A model generated the notes under the pieces. The model was not told the origin of the DNA and ran no database searches. It worked only from the letters and a program-made list of their open reading frames with translations. Both the position numbers and the translations under genes were made by a program. Source: Patescibacteria group bacterium (GTDB lineage Bacteria; Patescibacteriota; Patescibacteriia; JAACEG01; JAGUWE01). From it: DNA of 6,259 nt. The stretch spans positions 1-6,259 of the forward strand of contig JAGUWE010000059.1 of the NCBI GenBank assembly GCA_020062525.1, written 5' to 3'. Below, one piece after another: positions 1 through 6,095 of this stretch (positions within the stretch are counted from its first letter, which is position 1; the number at the start of each line of letters is the position of its first letter).

Positions 1-742
1 CCGGCTTGCTTTTTCAGTCGCCGCCCATATGGAACCAGATATACTTCTTGTTGACGAGGTTCTCGCGGTCGGCGACGCCGAATTCCAAAAAAAATGCCTC
101 GGCAAAATGGAAGAAGTAACAAAAAAGGAAGGGCGCACTATTCTTTTTGTGAGTCACAATATGGCAGCAATACAGAGACTTTGCCCAAAAACAATACTAC
201 TTGAAAAAGGGAGAATTAAAATGTTTGGAAAAACAGAAAAAGTTATAGATTCCTATATTAATAAATCACTTTTACAACATGGGGTTTTTGAAGTTTCCAA
301 AGATGTATTAAAAAAAGATATGTTCATTGCAGATGTAAAAACAACTGATGCGGAAAAAAAACAAAAAACAAATTTTATTCATACGGACGACATTAATATT
401 AATATAGTCTGTCAAGTAAATAAAATTATAAAAAATGTTTTTATAGGATTTTCTATTGTAGATAAGACGGGCAGAAAAGTCTTTACTTCTCAACGGGCAT
501 TAAAAACAGAAATGAATCAGAAAAAAATAAGTCTTACCGCAAAAATACCGGGTTATTTTTTGACACCGGGGAATTACTTAGTTAACATAGCACTGAGTAT
601 CCCAAATATGCTGTTAGTAGATTTAAAAGAAAATGCTTGCCGTATTATGATAACTGATACCGGATCTGAATTAGCGATGTATGACGGAGCTGATTATGGA
701 TGCGTATTTTCTCCGTGTGAATGGATTACTGAAACTAGTTAA
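1..742 (+). CDS. wzt: Wzt-like polysaccharide ABC exporter ATP-binding protein (5' truncated, C-terminal part)
   Basis: The gene enters from the left edge; reading phase starts at base 2, giving about 246 visible residues. The first ATG, at 29, is internal, because the frame is open upstream and continues the ABC-family text RLAFSVAAH. The Walker A and most of the signature region lie outside the window. Visible are the Walker B and D-loop (ILLVDEVLAVGD, bases 41-76) and the H-loop histidine in FVSHN (bases 146-160), marking the end of the nucleotide-binding domain. From about base 280 the chain changes to a beta-rich domain of about 150 residues, with the motifs IVDKTGRKVF, PGYFLTPGNYLVNIAL and a final GCVFSPCEW. 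This matches the Wzt C-terminal carbohydrate-binding domain of O-antigen exporters. In that family the ATPase pairs with a Wzm permease and moves finished undecaprenyl-linked glycan across the inner membrane, while the tail recognises the glycan end. The first 100 bases look more GC-rich than the tail, consistent with a conserved ATPase joined to a fast-evolving, glycan-specific domain. Confidence 0.93.
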   Translation, partial: RLAFSVAAHMEPDILLVDEVLAVGDAEFQKKCLGKMEEVTKKEGRTILFVSHNMAAIQRLCPKTILLEKGRIKMFGKTEKVIDSYINKSLLQHGVFEVSKDVLKKDMFIADVKTTDAEKKQKTNFIHTDDININIVCQVNKIIKNVFIGFSIVDKTGRKVFTSQRALKTEMNQKKISLTAKIPGYFLTPGNYLVNIALSIPNMLLVDLKENACRIMITDTGSELAMYDGADYGCVFSPCEWITETS

Positions 743-761
743 TTTTAAATAAATAAAAAAT

Positions 762-1343
762 ATGATACAAAATTTAAAAAAAATAATTAACACCATCTTT
801 AGAAAGGTTCTGGGGTACCAAATCGTTAAATTCAATAAATTTCATATCTTCTTTTTTAGTGATGTATTTCAAGAGAGAATTAAAAAATTTCTTGATGAAA
901 ATTCTCCTCAGGGGAAAATTCTAGATATCGGCTCTGTTTTAGGGAACTATTCAAAAGAACATTTTGCCAAACAAGAAATTACGACGTTTGATATTCAACC
1001 TCCTGCTGATGTCATTGGGAATGTAATGTATATGCCTTTTGAAAATGATAGTTTTGATTACGTAATTTGTTTTGAAATTATGGAACATGTACAAAATCCA
1101 TTCAGAGCCATTAATGAAATACATAGGGTTCTTAAACCGGGCGGAAAATTCGTTGGATCAGCACCGTTTATGCACGAAATTCACAATGAAGGATACGGCG
1201 ATTATTGGCGATTTACAAGACAAGGCTGGAAGAAATTACTAAAAGATTTTGATAATATTTCTATTACACCTTATGAAGGAAAAGAATTCACACCTGGCTG
1301 GTATTTAGTAACGGCGAGAAAAAAAAATAGATTGAAAATATGA
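762..1343 (+). CDS. Class I SAM-dependent methyltransferase (Methyltransf_11 type)
   Basis: This is a 193-residue protein. Motif I is ILDIGSVLGN at residues 53-62, with Gly57 and Gly61 in the SAM loop. The acidic residue after strand beta-2 is Asp77 (FDIQ). Residues 92-110 hold PFENDSFDYVICFEIMEHV, the usual motif II region, and RVLKPGG at 122-128 is the typical post-II turn. A segment with GDYWRFTRQGW at 146-156 is common in methyltransferases of polysaccharide loci. The first 20 residues are cationic and amphipathic (MIQNLKKIINTIFRKVLG) and may touch the membrane. It lies 19 nt after wzt and its stop overlaps a possible ATG at 1340 (ATGA), so it is probably co-transcribed with both neighbours. 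No Shine-Dalgarno sequence precedes the ATG; the upstream bases are A-rich. The likely role is methylation of a sugar or glycan end, but the acceptor cannot be read from sequence. Chain-terminating methylation recognised by the Wzt tail is one plausible role. Confidence 0.87.
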   Translation: MIQNLKKIINTIFRKVLGYQIVKFNKFHIFFFSDVFQERIKKFLDENSPQGKILDIGSVLGNYSKEHFAKQEITTFDIQPPADVIGNVMYMPFENDSFDYVICFEIMEHVQNPFRAINEIHRVLKPGGKFVGSAPFMHEIHNEGYGDYWRFTRQGWKKLLKDFDNISITPYEGKEFTPGWYLVTARKKNRLKI

Positions 1344-1424
1344 AAAATATATTAAGAAAAATAAGACAAAAGGATTAAGAATTATCTAATTAAGGACCTT
1401 GTTAGAGACCTTGAACAACTAATT
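1340..1424 (+). pseudogene. Frameshifted 5' end of the downstream FkbM-like gene
   Basis: An ATG at 1340 overlaps the preceding stop in an ATGA arrangement, the usual layout for a coupled downstream gene. It encodes only MKNILRKIRQKD before TAA at 1376. The frame of the gene annotated from 1425 is open upstream as far as 1365 but has no ATG, GTG or TTG there. It reads RIKNYLIKDLVRDLEQLI directly into the annotated Met. Skipping one base in the A-rich stretch around 1367-1373 would join the two into one continuous lysine-rich leader of about 28 residues. That leader resembles the start of the partial gene at 6096 (MKIINKIKNKLIKLM). I infer a real one-base mutation, a sequencing or assembly error, or, less likely, recoding. 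Alternatively, the gene really starts at 1425 and this is decayed spacer. Confidence 0.5.
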
Positions 1425-2273
1425 ATGCGTGAATCAGACATTCAAAAAATGTTGCTGGGAAAAATTCTTGTGAATGAGTTATTAAAGAAGGGTCTTTTAG
1501 AGAACATACATGAAAGTGAATTTAAAGTTTTTTCTCAGTGGGAAGATGACGGCATAATTCAATATATAATTAATAACATTGATATACCTAACAAAACTTT
1601 CATTGAATTCGGAGTAGAAGACTATACAGAGGCAAATACGAAATTTTTGCTGATAAACAACAAATGGTCTGGGCTCATTATGGATTGCTCTGAAGAATTT
1701 ATGGAACGAGTGTGGCGTAGCGGAATTTATTCAGGATATGATTTAACTGCAATGCAGGCATTCGTTAATGCAGAGAATATAAACGACCTAATTGCAAGAC
1801 GGTTTAAAGGATGTGTTGGACTTCTTTCTATCGACATTGACGGGAATGATTATTGGGTATGGAAAGCTATAACCACAGTATCTCCCGTAATTGTTATTAT
1901 GGAATACAATAGCGCATTTGGAATACACAGGCCTATTACTGTGCCATACGATAAGAATTTTAATAGAACCAAAAAACATCACAGCAATCTTTACTATGGA
2001 GCATCGCTGCTTTCTCTTTGTGATTTAGCTGAAGAGAAAGGTTATGCTTTTATAGGTACGAATAGTTGTGGAGGTAATTCTTATTTTATAAGAAAAGATA
2101 AAATCGGCAGCTTAAAAGCGTTAACGCCGGAAGAAGGATATGTATTAACAAAGACAAGAGAACACCGAGATAAAAATGGAAATCTCACTTTTTTAGCGCC
2201 TCAGGAAGCCATAAAGAGCCTGCGGGGAATGCCAATTTTTAATACGAGAGAAAATAAGATTGAGGCATTGTGA
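1425..2273 (+). CDS. Uncharacterised FkbM-like / methyltransferase-fold protein of polysaccharide loci
   Basis: A 282-residue protein of a type I associate with LPS and O-antigen clusters and that is usually left as hypothetical. SQWEDDGIIQYIINNI (residues 37-52) is followed by FIEFGVEDY (59-67), which sits where SAM motif I lies in FkbM-type methyltransferases. LLSIDIDGNDYWVW (133-146) recalls the FkbM 'KIDVEG' strand. Other conserved-looking blocks are IVIMEYNS (156-163), NLYYGASL (188-195) and GTNSCGGNSYFIR (211-223). There is no signal peptide and no obvious membrane segment. A methyltransferase fold is my inference; the glycine pattern is poorer than in a textbook SAM site, so activity is uncertain. 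The ATG at 1425 lacks a Shine-Dalgarno sequence, and the true start is probably at 1340, with a frameshift between. It converges with the minus-strand operon, the two stops being only 21 nt apart. Confidence 0.72.
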   Translation: MRESDIQKMLLGKILVNELLKKGLLENIHESEFKVFSQWEDDGIIQYIINNIDIPNKTFIEFGVEDYTEANTKFLLINNKWSGLIMDCSEEFMERVWRSGIYSGYDLTAMQAFVNAENINDLIARRFKGCVGLLSIDIDGNDYWVWKAITTVSPVIVIMEYNSAFGIHRPITVPYDKNFNRTKKHHSNLYYGASLLSLCDLAEEKGYAFIGTNSCGGNSYFIRKDKIGSLKALTPEEGYVLTKTREHRDKNGNLTFLAPQEAIKSLRGMPIFNTRENKIEAL

Positions 2274-2297
2274 TAAATTTAAATATTTACCTTATCA
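2271..2297. repeat. Short AT-only inverted repeat joining two convergent stop codons
   Basis: TGATAA at 2271-2276 and TTATCA at 2292-2297 are perfect reverse complements, separated by 15 nt. Each arm contains the TGA stop of one of the two converging genes. The stem is only six pairs with one G-C pair, and the loop is itself AT-palindromic. There is no GC-rich stem or U-tract of an intrinsic terminator. It could act as a weak bidirectional termination site, but chance similarity in AT-rich DNA is just as likely. Confidence 0.25.
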
Positions 2298-3056
2298 TTC
2301 GTTTTTATTTTTAAGACGAGCTATTGTGATAGACGTAACTCCTTTGTGTTTTACAACCTCAGAAGCGCACTCATTCGCAAAATGAATAGCCTCTTCAATG
2401 TCTCCTGTTTCCGCGTACTTCACGAGTAATGCCGCAAAGAAACTGTCTCCGGCACCAGAAACATCTTTAACCTCAACCTTCTCTTTTACGGGATAAATCT
2501 TACCCCGAAATACTGCGCCAAACTCCCCTTTTGTACAAATAACCTTATCATTAAGCATCTTTGTTATAGAATTTTTTGAGCGTTCATATTCATAATTATT
2601 GATCTTAATAAATTTTGCTTTGGCGACCCAATCACCTAAAACTTTTTTCGTATCAATAAAAACATTGTCGTGATGCTCACAAAAATACTCAATGTCTTCT
2701 TCGGTTAAAAAACCTTTGTTGTAATCTGAAATGGCGAGCATGTTGTAATCTAAAGGTATTTTCCGAACATCAACTCGTTCCATTTTATGGTCCGTATCCA
2801 CCCTAATAAACATATGGTTACTAGTAAGGTCCATATATCTGGTTTTTGTGACCGTGCGCCAATTTGAATTTGTAACAATATCACAATCATCCATAATGCC
2901 TTGGATATTTCTCTCCACATTTTTCGCCATACCCGGATTTTCTGTTTGTTTAACAATACGCAATGCAGGAACCGGTATATCTGGGCAAAGACGTTCAGCG
3001 TAGCAATACACAAATATATCCAAACAACTTTCTCCTACGATAAGTATTTTTTTCAT
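2295..3056 (-). CDS. PfkB-family sugar kinase, heptose-7-phosphate-kinase-like (short form)
   Basis: A 253-residue protein of the PfkB/ribokinase fold, closest in pattern to the kinase domain of HldE/RfaE. ILIVGESCLDIF (residues 4-15) is the opening strand. PDIPVPALRI (25-34) and PGMAKNVERNI (41-51) match the HldE substrate-side motifs. TVTKTRY (68-74) with IRVD (84-87) matches 'TxTKxR...LRxD'. SDYNKG (110-115), DTKK (135-138) and KINNYEYE (151-158) follow in the expected order. DVSGAGDSFFAAL (198-210) is PfkB signature 2, with Asp204 as the presumed catalytic base. The protein is shorter than usual: between Asn50 and Thr70 about 25 residues that carry the 'VGxxGxD' segment in HldE are absent, and there is no nucleotidyltransferase domain. 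The expected reaction is ATP-dependent phosphorylation of a sugar or sugar phosphate in the cytoplasm; the substrate is unknown. It is the last gene of the minus operon, 1 nt after the TPP enzyme, so translational coupling is likely. Confidence 0.85.
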   Translation of the reverse strand: MKKILIVGESCLDIFVYCYAERLCPDIPVPALRIVKQTENPGMAKNVERNIQGIMDDCDIVTNSNWRTVTKTRYMDLTSNHMFIRVDTDHKMERVDVRKIPLDYNMLAISDYNKGFLTEEDIEYFCEHHDNVFIDTKKVLGDWVAKAKFIKINNYEYERSKNSITKMLNDKVICTKGEFGAVFRGKIYPVKEKVEVKDVSGAGDSFFAALLVKYAETGDIEEAIHFANECASEVVKHKGVTSITIARLKNKNE

Positions 3057-3057
3057 T

Positions 3058-4266
3058 TTAGTATCTACTTTTTCTTTCTATTATCATTACGGGGCCCTTG
3101 GATAATTGAGCTGACTTAAAAGCTTTCAGCACATCAATTCCCGTTACTGGATCAAAGATAGGAAAACTCACTAATTTTTGGAATACCTCTGTAAGATCTT
3201 GAGAATGTGTAGGTCCTGCATAAAAGGGACCTGCATCCGATGCTACGGCTACGGCTCTTATTATCACTGGCACTTTATATTCCCCATGGGAAATTCTTTC
3301 TATCTTATCCATATGATTACAAATCGCATCAGCTGCCACTAACATAAAATCGTGTCTTTCAAAATATATTACTGGCCTAAATCCTTCAAAAGACATTCCT
3401 ATTGCCAATCCTGATATAAGATTTTCTGCCACAGGTGTTTCTATTTTTTGTTCGTCTGGAACATTTTTTAATGTACCCATAGCATCACCTTTTTTTACGC
3501 TATATCCCAAAAAAACAGCTCCTTTTTCGCCAAGCTCGGTCATAGATTGAATCACGGCATCGTTGTATGTTATATCTAATCCATTTAATTCCTCAAAAGA
3601 AGGAAATGTTTGGGGCTTTAATAAAGGAAAATATTCCTCATCTGTTTTTCGAACAGCCTTTGATAAATCAATCATCCCCGGTCTTCTAGTGTGAGGATAA
3701 GTAATAACATAATGATATTTAATTACAGAGGGAGAATTCCATTTGTATTCTGCTGTTTTTCCCCATCTTTCTTCATTAGTTGCCTCTACTGACCTATTGT
3801 TGTTTTCAACAATAAATGTGCAAGGAAGTTCAAAGCCATCCACATATCGCACGGCCTCAAAAAGATGACCTGAATCCTCGTTAGCATCACCCACAAAGCA
3901 CCAAACTCTTTGTTTTGATTTCTTTTTCTTTAATGCCCAAGCAATCCCAGCGGCTATTGCTGGTGTTCCCCCTATTATAGCTGAACAGAAAAAGTTCCTT
4001 TTTCTATCATATACATACATACTCCTGCCATCTAATATCATCTGTTTTAATTTTTCGGGAGGAATTCCATGCAAAAGAGCATGATAATGATTTCTGTGAT
4101 TTGATATAATATAATCATCCTCTTTTATATCCTTAAAAATATTAATTAATTGCTCTTCATTGCCGCCAGCTAAATGAAAAATGAACGGCAGTTTGTTATC
4201 CAGATACAAATCGCTAATCTCATTTTCAAAAGCTATTAATTCTTCTTTAGTCCATTGTTTTCTCAT
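3058..4266 (-). CDS. Compact fused E1-alpha/E1-beta thiamine-diphosphate enzyme without transketolase C-domain
   Basis: A 402-residue protein with two halves. Residues about 25-200 match 2-oxoacid dehydrogenase E1-alpha: FHLAGGNEEQL (30-40), SNHRNHYHALLHG (55-67), SAIIGGTPAIAAGIAWALK (95-113), and the ThDP/Mg motif GDANE (126-130) with ENNN at 154-157. Residues about 230-402 match the E1-beta pyrimidine-binding domain: DITYNDAV (231-238), TPVAENLISGLAIGMSFEGFRPV (277-299), where Glu281 is the cofactor-activating glutamate, and GPTHSQDL (351-358), where His354 matches the E1-beta active-site histidine. The chain ends at MIIERKSRY, where E1-beta normally continues into a transketolase C-terminal domain. 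The late part of E1-alpha is reduced to a short linker. Catalytic residues look intact, so activity is likely. The reaction could be oxidative or non-oxidative decarboxylation, or ketol/aldol transfer; no E2 lipoyl protein gene is visible. It lies 5 nt after the dehydrogenase and 1 nt before the kinase. I find no Shine-Dalgarno sequence. Confidence 0.85.
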   Translation of the reverse strand: MRKQWTKEELIAFENEISDLYLDNKLPFIFHLAGGNEEQLINIFKDIKEDDYIISNHRNHYHALLHGIPPEKLKQMILDGRSMYVYDRKRNFFCSAIIGGTPAIAAGIAWALKKKKSKQRVWCFVGDANEDSGHLFEAVRYVDGFELPCTFIVENNNRSVEATNEERWGKTAEYKWNSPSVIKYHYVITYPHTRRPGMIDLSKAVRKTDEEYFPLLKPQTFPSFEELNGLDITYNDAVIQSMTELGEKGAVFLGYSVKKGDAMGTLKNVPDEQKIETPVAENLISGLAIGMSFEGFRPVIYFERHDFMLVAADAICNHMDKIERISHGEYKVPVIIRAVAVASDAGPFYAGPTHSQDLTEVFQKLVSFPIFDPVTGIDVLKAFKSAQLSKGPVMIIERKSRY

Positions 4267-4271
4267 AAAAA

Positions 4272-5306
4272 TTATATATTTATTATTATTCTGCCGGCTT
4301 GTCCTTTTCTTACCAGATCAATTGCGTCATTGATTTGATCCAGCTTCATCCTGTGAGTAATTATATTATCAATTTTTAATATGCCGGCTTTATATAACTT
4401 AACATATCGCGGTATATCAACAGAGGGAGAAAATTTACCTCCTTGAGTCGCTTTGATAACCTTGCCTTCCCCGTTAAATAGATGCTCCGCGTTGCTTAAT
4501 TCAACGCTTTCCCCCGGCGCTAGTTGGCCAATTAATATGTATCTGCCGCTACCGGAAAGAAGCGGTATTGTCTCTTCTATACTTTTTTTGTTGCCGGAAG
4601 TATCAATAATTATATCCACATTTTTTACCCCGAATTTTTCATTCAAAACATCTTTGATTGATTCTTTTTTGCAATTAATAAAAAGGTGTCCCTTAAGAGA
4701 CTCGCAAATTTCTTTTTTATTATCATGAATATCTACGCCTATAATAGGATATGCCCTCCTTATAGAGGCGGCATTTATTAAATTTGCACCAAGCCCGCCC
4801 AAACCGACAACCATGACGCTTTCCCCTATTTTTAAATCAGCTTCATTCTCCACTACGCCAAGGGCTGTAGACATGCCGCATCCAAGCAAGGCGCAAAACT
4901 CATTAGAAATATCCTGAGGAACAGATGTAATTCTGTTTTCTGATACAATCGAATACTCGCTAAAAGTTGTAATTTTTCCGCTTCGCATCGTTTTCCCTTT
5001 AAATATATAGGTAGGGAAATCCGATTCAATGCCATCTCCTTTACGCCAATGCATAACTACTTTGTCGCCTTTTTTTACTTTAGTAACGCCTACACCGACA
5101 TCTTCTACGAGACCGCATCCTTCGTGACCCAGAAGGTGCGGAATATATTTCGCGTTGTTTTTATTACCCGCAATTTCCTGTAGCTGGGCGCCACAAATGC
5201 CACTTACCAGAACTTTCACCAAAACCTGGCCAAACGATAGTTCGGTCAAGGCAACATCGCCAACTGTTAACGGACTATTTATTTTCTCTAAGATAGCAGC
5301 TTTCAT
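4272..5306 (-). CDS. Zinc-dependent medium-chain alcohol/polyol dehydrogenase
   Basis: A 344-residue MDR-superfamily oxidoreductase of full normal length. Catalytic zinc ligands are present: Cys38 in SGICGAQ (35-41), His61-Glu62 in LLGHEGCG (58-65), and Cys143 in LLGCGMSTALG (140-150). The NAD(P)-binding loop is VVGLGGLGAN (166-175), with an acidic residue, Asp192, in IIGVDIHDNK at the end of strand beta-2, which favours NAD over NADP. The four cysteines of the structural zinc lobe are absent: the stretch 84-125 (MHWRKGDGIE...TTFSEYSIVSENR) has no Cys. The enzyme should interconvert an alcohol and an aldehyde or ketone in the cytoplasm, probably on a sugar or polyol intermediate; the substrate is not deducible. 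It is the first gene of the minus-strand operon, so its upstream spacer should contain the operon promoter. The bases before the ATG show no Shine-Dalgarno sequence. The start fits the family, because MKAAILEKIN is a standard MDR N-terminus. Confidence 0.92.
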   Translation of the reverse strand: MKAAILEKINSPLTVGDVALTELSFGQVLVKVLVSGICGAQLQEIAGNKNNAKYIPHLLGHEGCGLVEDVGVGVTKVKKGDKVVMHWRKGDGIESDFPTYIFKGKTMRSGKITTFSEYSIVSENRITSVPQDISNEFCALLGCGMSTALGVVENEADLKIGESVMVVGLGGLGANLINAASIRRAYPIIGVDIHDNKKEICESLKGHLFINCKKESIKDVLNEKFGVKNVDIIIDTSGNKKSIEETIPLLSGSGRYILIGQLAPGESVELSNAEHLFNGEGKVIKATQGGKFSPSVDIPRYVKLYKAGILKIDNIITHRMKLDQINDAIDLVRKGQAGRIIINI

Positions 5307-5383
5307 TGACTATTTTAGTACAAAAATCTACTATTAAATATTAATAAGTTATCAATTTTTGAGTATATCAACTTTCTGAAAAT
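5307..5383. promoter_or_regulatory. Divergent intergenic region with weak promoter-like elements
   Basis: This 77-nt, very AT-rich spacer separates the minus-strand operon from the plus-strand gene at 5384 and should hold both promoters. For the plus strand, TTAATA (5341-5346) and TATATC (5364-5369) are 17 nt apart and end 14 nt before the ATG, giving a very short leader. For the minus strand, TTGATA (5371-5366) with TATTAA (5346-5341) is possible at a spacing of 19 nt. TATCAA occurs twice on the plus strand, at 5350-5355 and 5366-5371, 16 nt apart, and could be operator half-sites. All matches are weak, and AT-rich DNA gives such hits by chance. Confidence 0.3.
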
Positions 5384-6094
5384 ATGTCAAATATTTTACT
5401 CTGCCACCACCGCCGTTTAGGTGACCACATTATATGCCACGGCATTGTTCGAGAATACTGTAAAAAGTACAAAAAAGTTGCGATCTTTTCATTGCCTCAC
5501 AATTTTCCATCTGTATCTTTTATGTACAGGGATCTAAAAAACCTCACGATCATCAAAGGAAATGATGCGTTTGTGAAAAGATTCATATTTCTCAATACCT
5601 TCAAATTCGGCAAGTTCAAGTACAATCAGATAAAGTTGGTGGGTTTTCAATATTTGAACCAATATTCAGGCGTGCCTTTTGAAAAACAATTCTATCAAAT
5701 TGCCGGAGTGGACTTTGCAAAAAAGTGGGAGAGCTTTTTTGTTGAGAGAGATCTTGAAAGGGAACGAGCTCTTTTCAAACAGGCCTCTCTGAAAAAAGAC
5801 TATGTATTCCTCCATGAAGATGTAAGGAGAAACTTCATTATTTATAGAGAAAAGATCAAAAAAAATTACGCGATATTTACACCAGACAAAAAATTGACAG
5901 AAAATATTTTTGATTACTGCACCATCATAGAAAAAGCAAAGGAGATACATGTTATAGATTCCTCGTTTATGTTTTTGATTGATTGTCTTAATTACGAGAA
6001 TCCGGATCAAAAATTGTATGTTCATAGGTACGCCAGAGAGAATGACGCGTGGTTATTACCTGTTCTCAAGAAAAATTGGCATATATTCGCATAG
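5384..6094 (+). CDS. Glycosyltransferase-like protein (GT-B / GT9-like), uncharacterised
   Basis: A 236-residue cytoplasmic protein without a signal peptide or clear membrane helix. ILLCHHRRLGDHIICHGIVRE (residues 4-24) resembles the first strand and 'RxGDxxxxxP' loop of GT9 heptosyltransferases and related GT-B enzymes. Near the C-terminus, IIEKAKEIHVIDSSFMFLID (181-200) recalls the donor-side motif of those enzymes, where a conserved 'DSS' or 'DTG' precedes a helix. YVFLHEDVRRNF (140-151) would be the start of the second Rossmann lobe. At 236 residues it is shorter than ordinary GT9 proteins (about 320-350), so it may be a reduced glycosyltransferase-like fold or a distinct family. A role in adding or modifying a sugar is inferred from these motifs and from context. 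The ATG is preceded by GAAAAT and no Shine-Dalgarno sequence. Its stop lies 1 nt before the next ATG, implying an operon. Confidence 0.65.
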   Translation: MSNILLCHHRRLGDHIICHGIVREYCKKYKKVAIFSLPHNFPSVSFMYRDLKNLTIIKGNDAFVKRFIFLNTFKFGKFKYNQIKLVGFQYLNQYSGVPFEKQFYQIAGVDFAKKWESFFVERDLERERALFKQASLKKDYVFLHEDVRRNFIIYREKIKKNYAIFTPDKKLTENIFDYCTIIEKAKEIHVIDSSFMFLIDCLNYENPDQKLYVHRYARENDAWLLPVLKKNWHIFA

Positions 6095-6095
6095 T

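Noticed and set aside
87..94. A8 run in wzt as a possible slippage or phase-variation tract
   Set aside because: The reading frame is intact through it, and such runs are common in AT-rich coding DNA; a similar A8 run occurs near base 354.
2295..3056. Bifunctional HldE
   Set aside because: Only kinase motifs are present; the chain ends soon after GAGD and there is no nucleotidyltransferase HxGH motif.
2750..3119. Open frames on both strands overlapping the PfkB kinase start
   Set aside because: The kinase frame carries ordered PfkB motifs over the same bases; the others have no motif and cross the operon junction.
3058..4266. Ordinary pyruvate or acetoin dehydrogenase E1 subunit
   Set aside because: The protein contains both alpha and beta motifs in one chain, lacks the beta C-terminal domain, and no E2 or E3 gene is nearby.
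4453..4728. Plus-strand open frame of 91 codons inside the dehydrogenase gene
   Set aside because: It lies wholly antisense to a well-supported MDR dehydrogenase and shows no domain or start signal; it is a shadow frame.
5666..6025. Minus-strand open frame of 119 codons inside the glycosyltransferase-like gene
   Set aside because: It is antisense to the better-supported coding frame, rich in Phe and Cys as reverse reading of A-rich DNA predicts, and has no recognisable motif.
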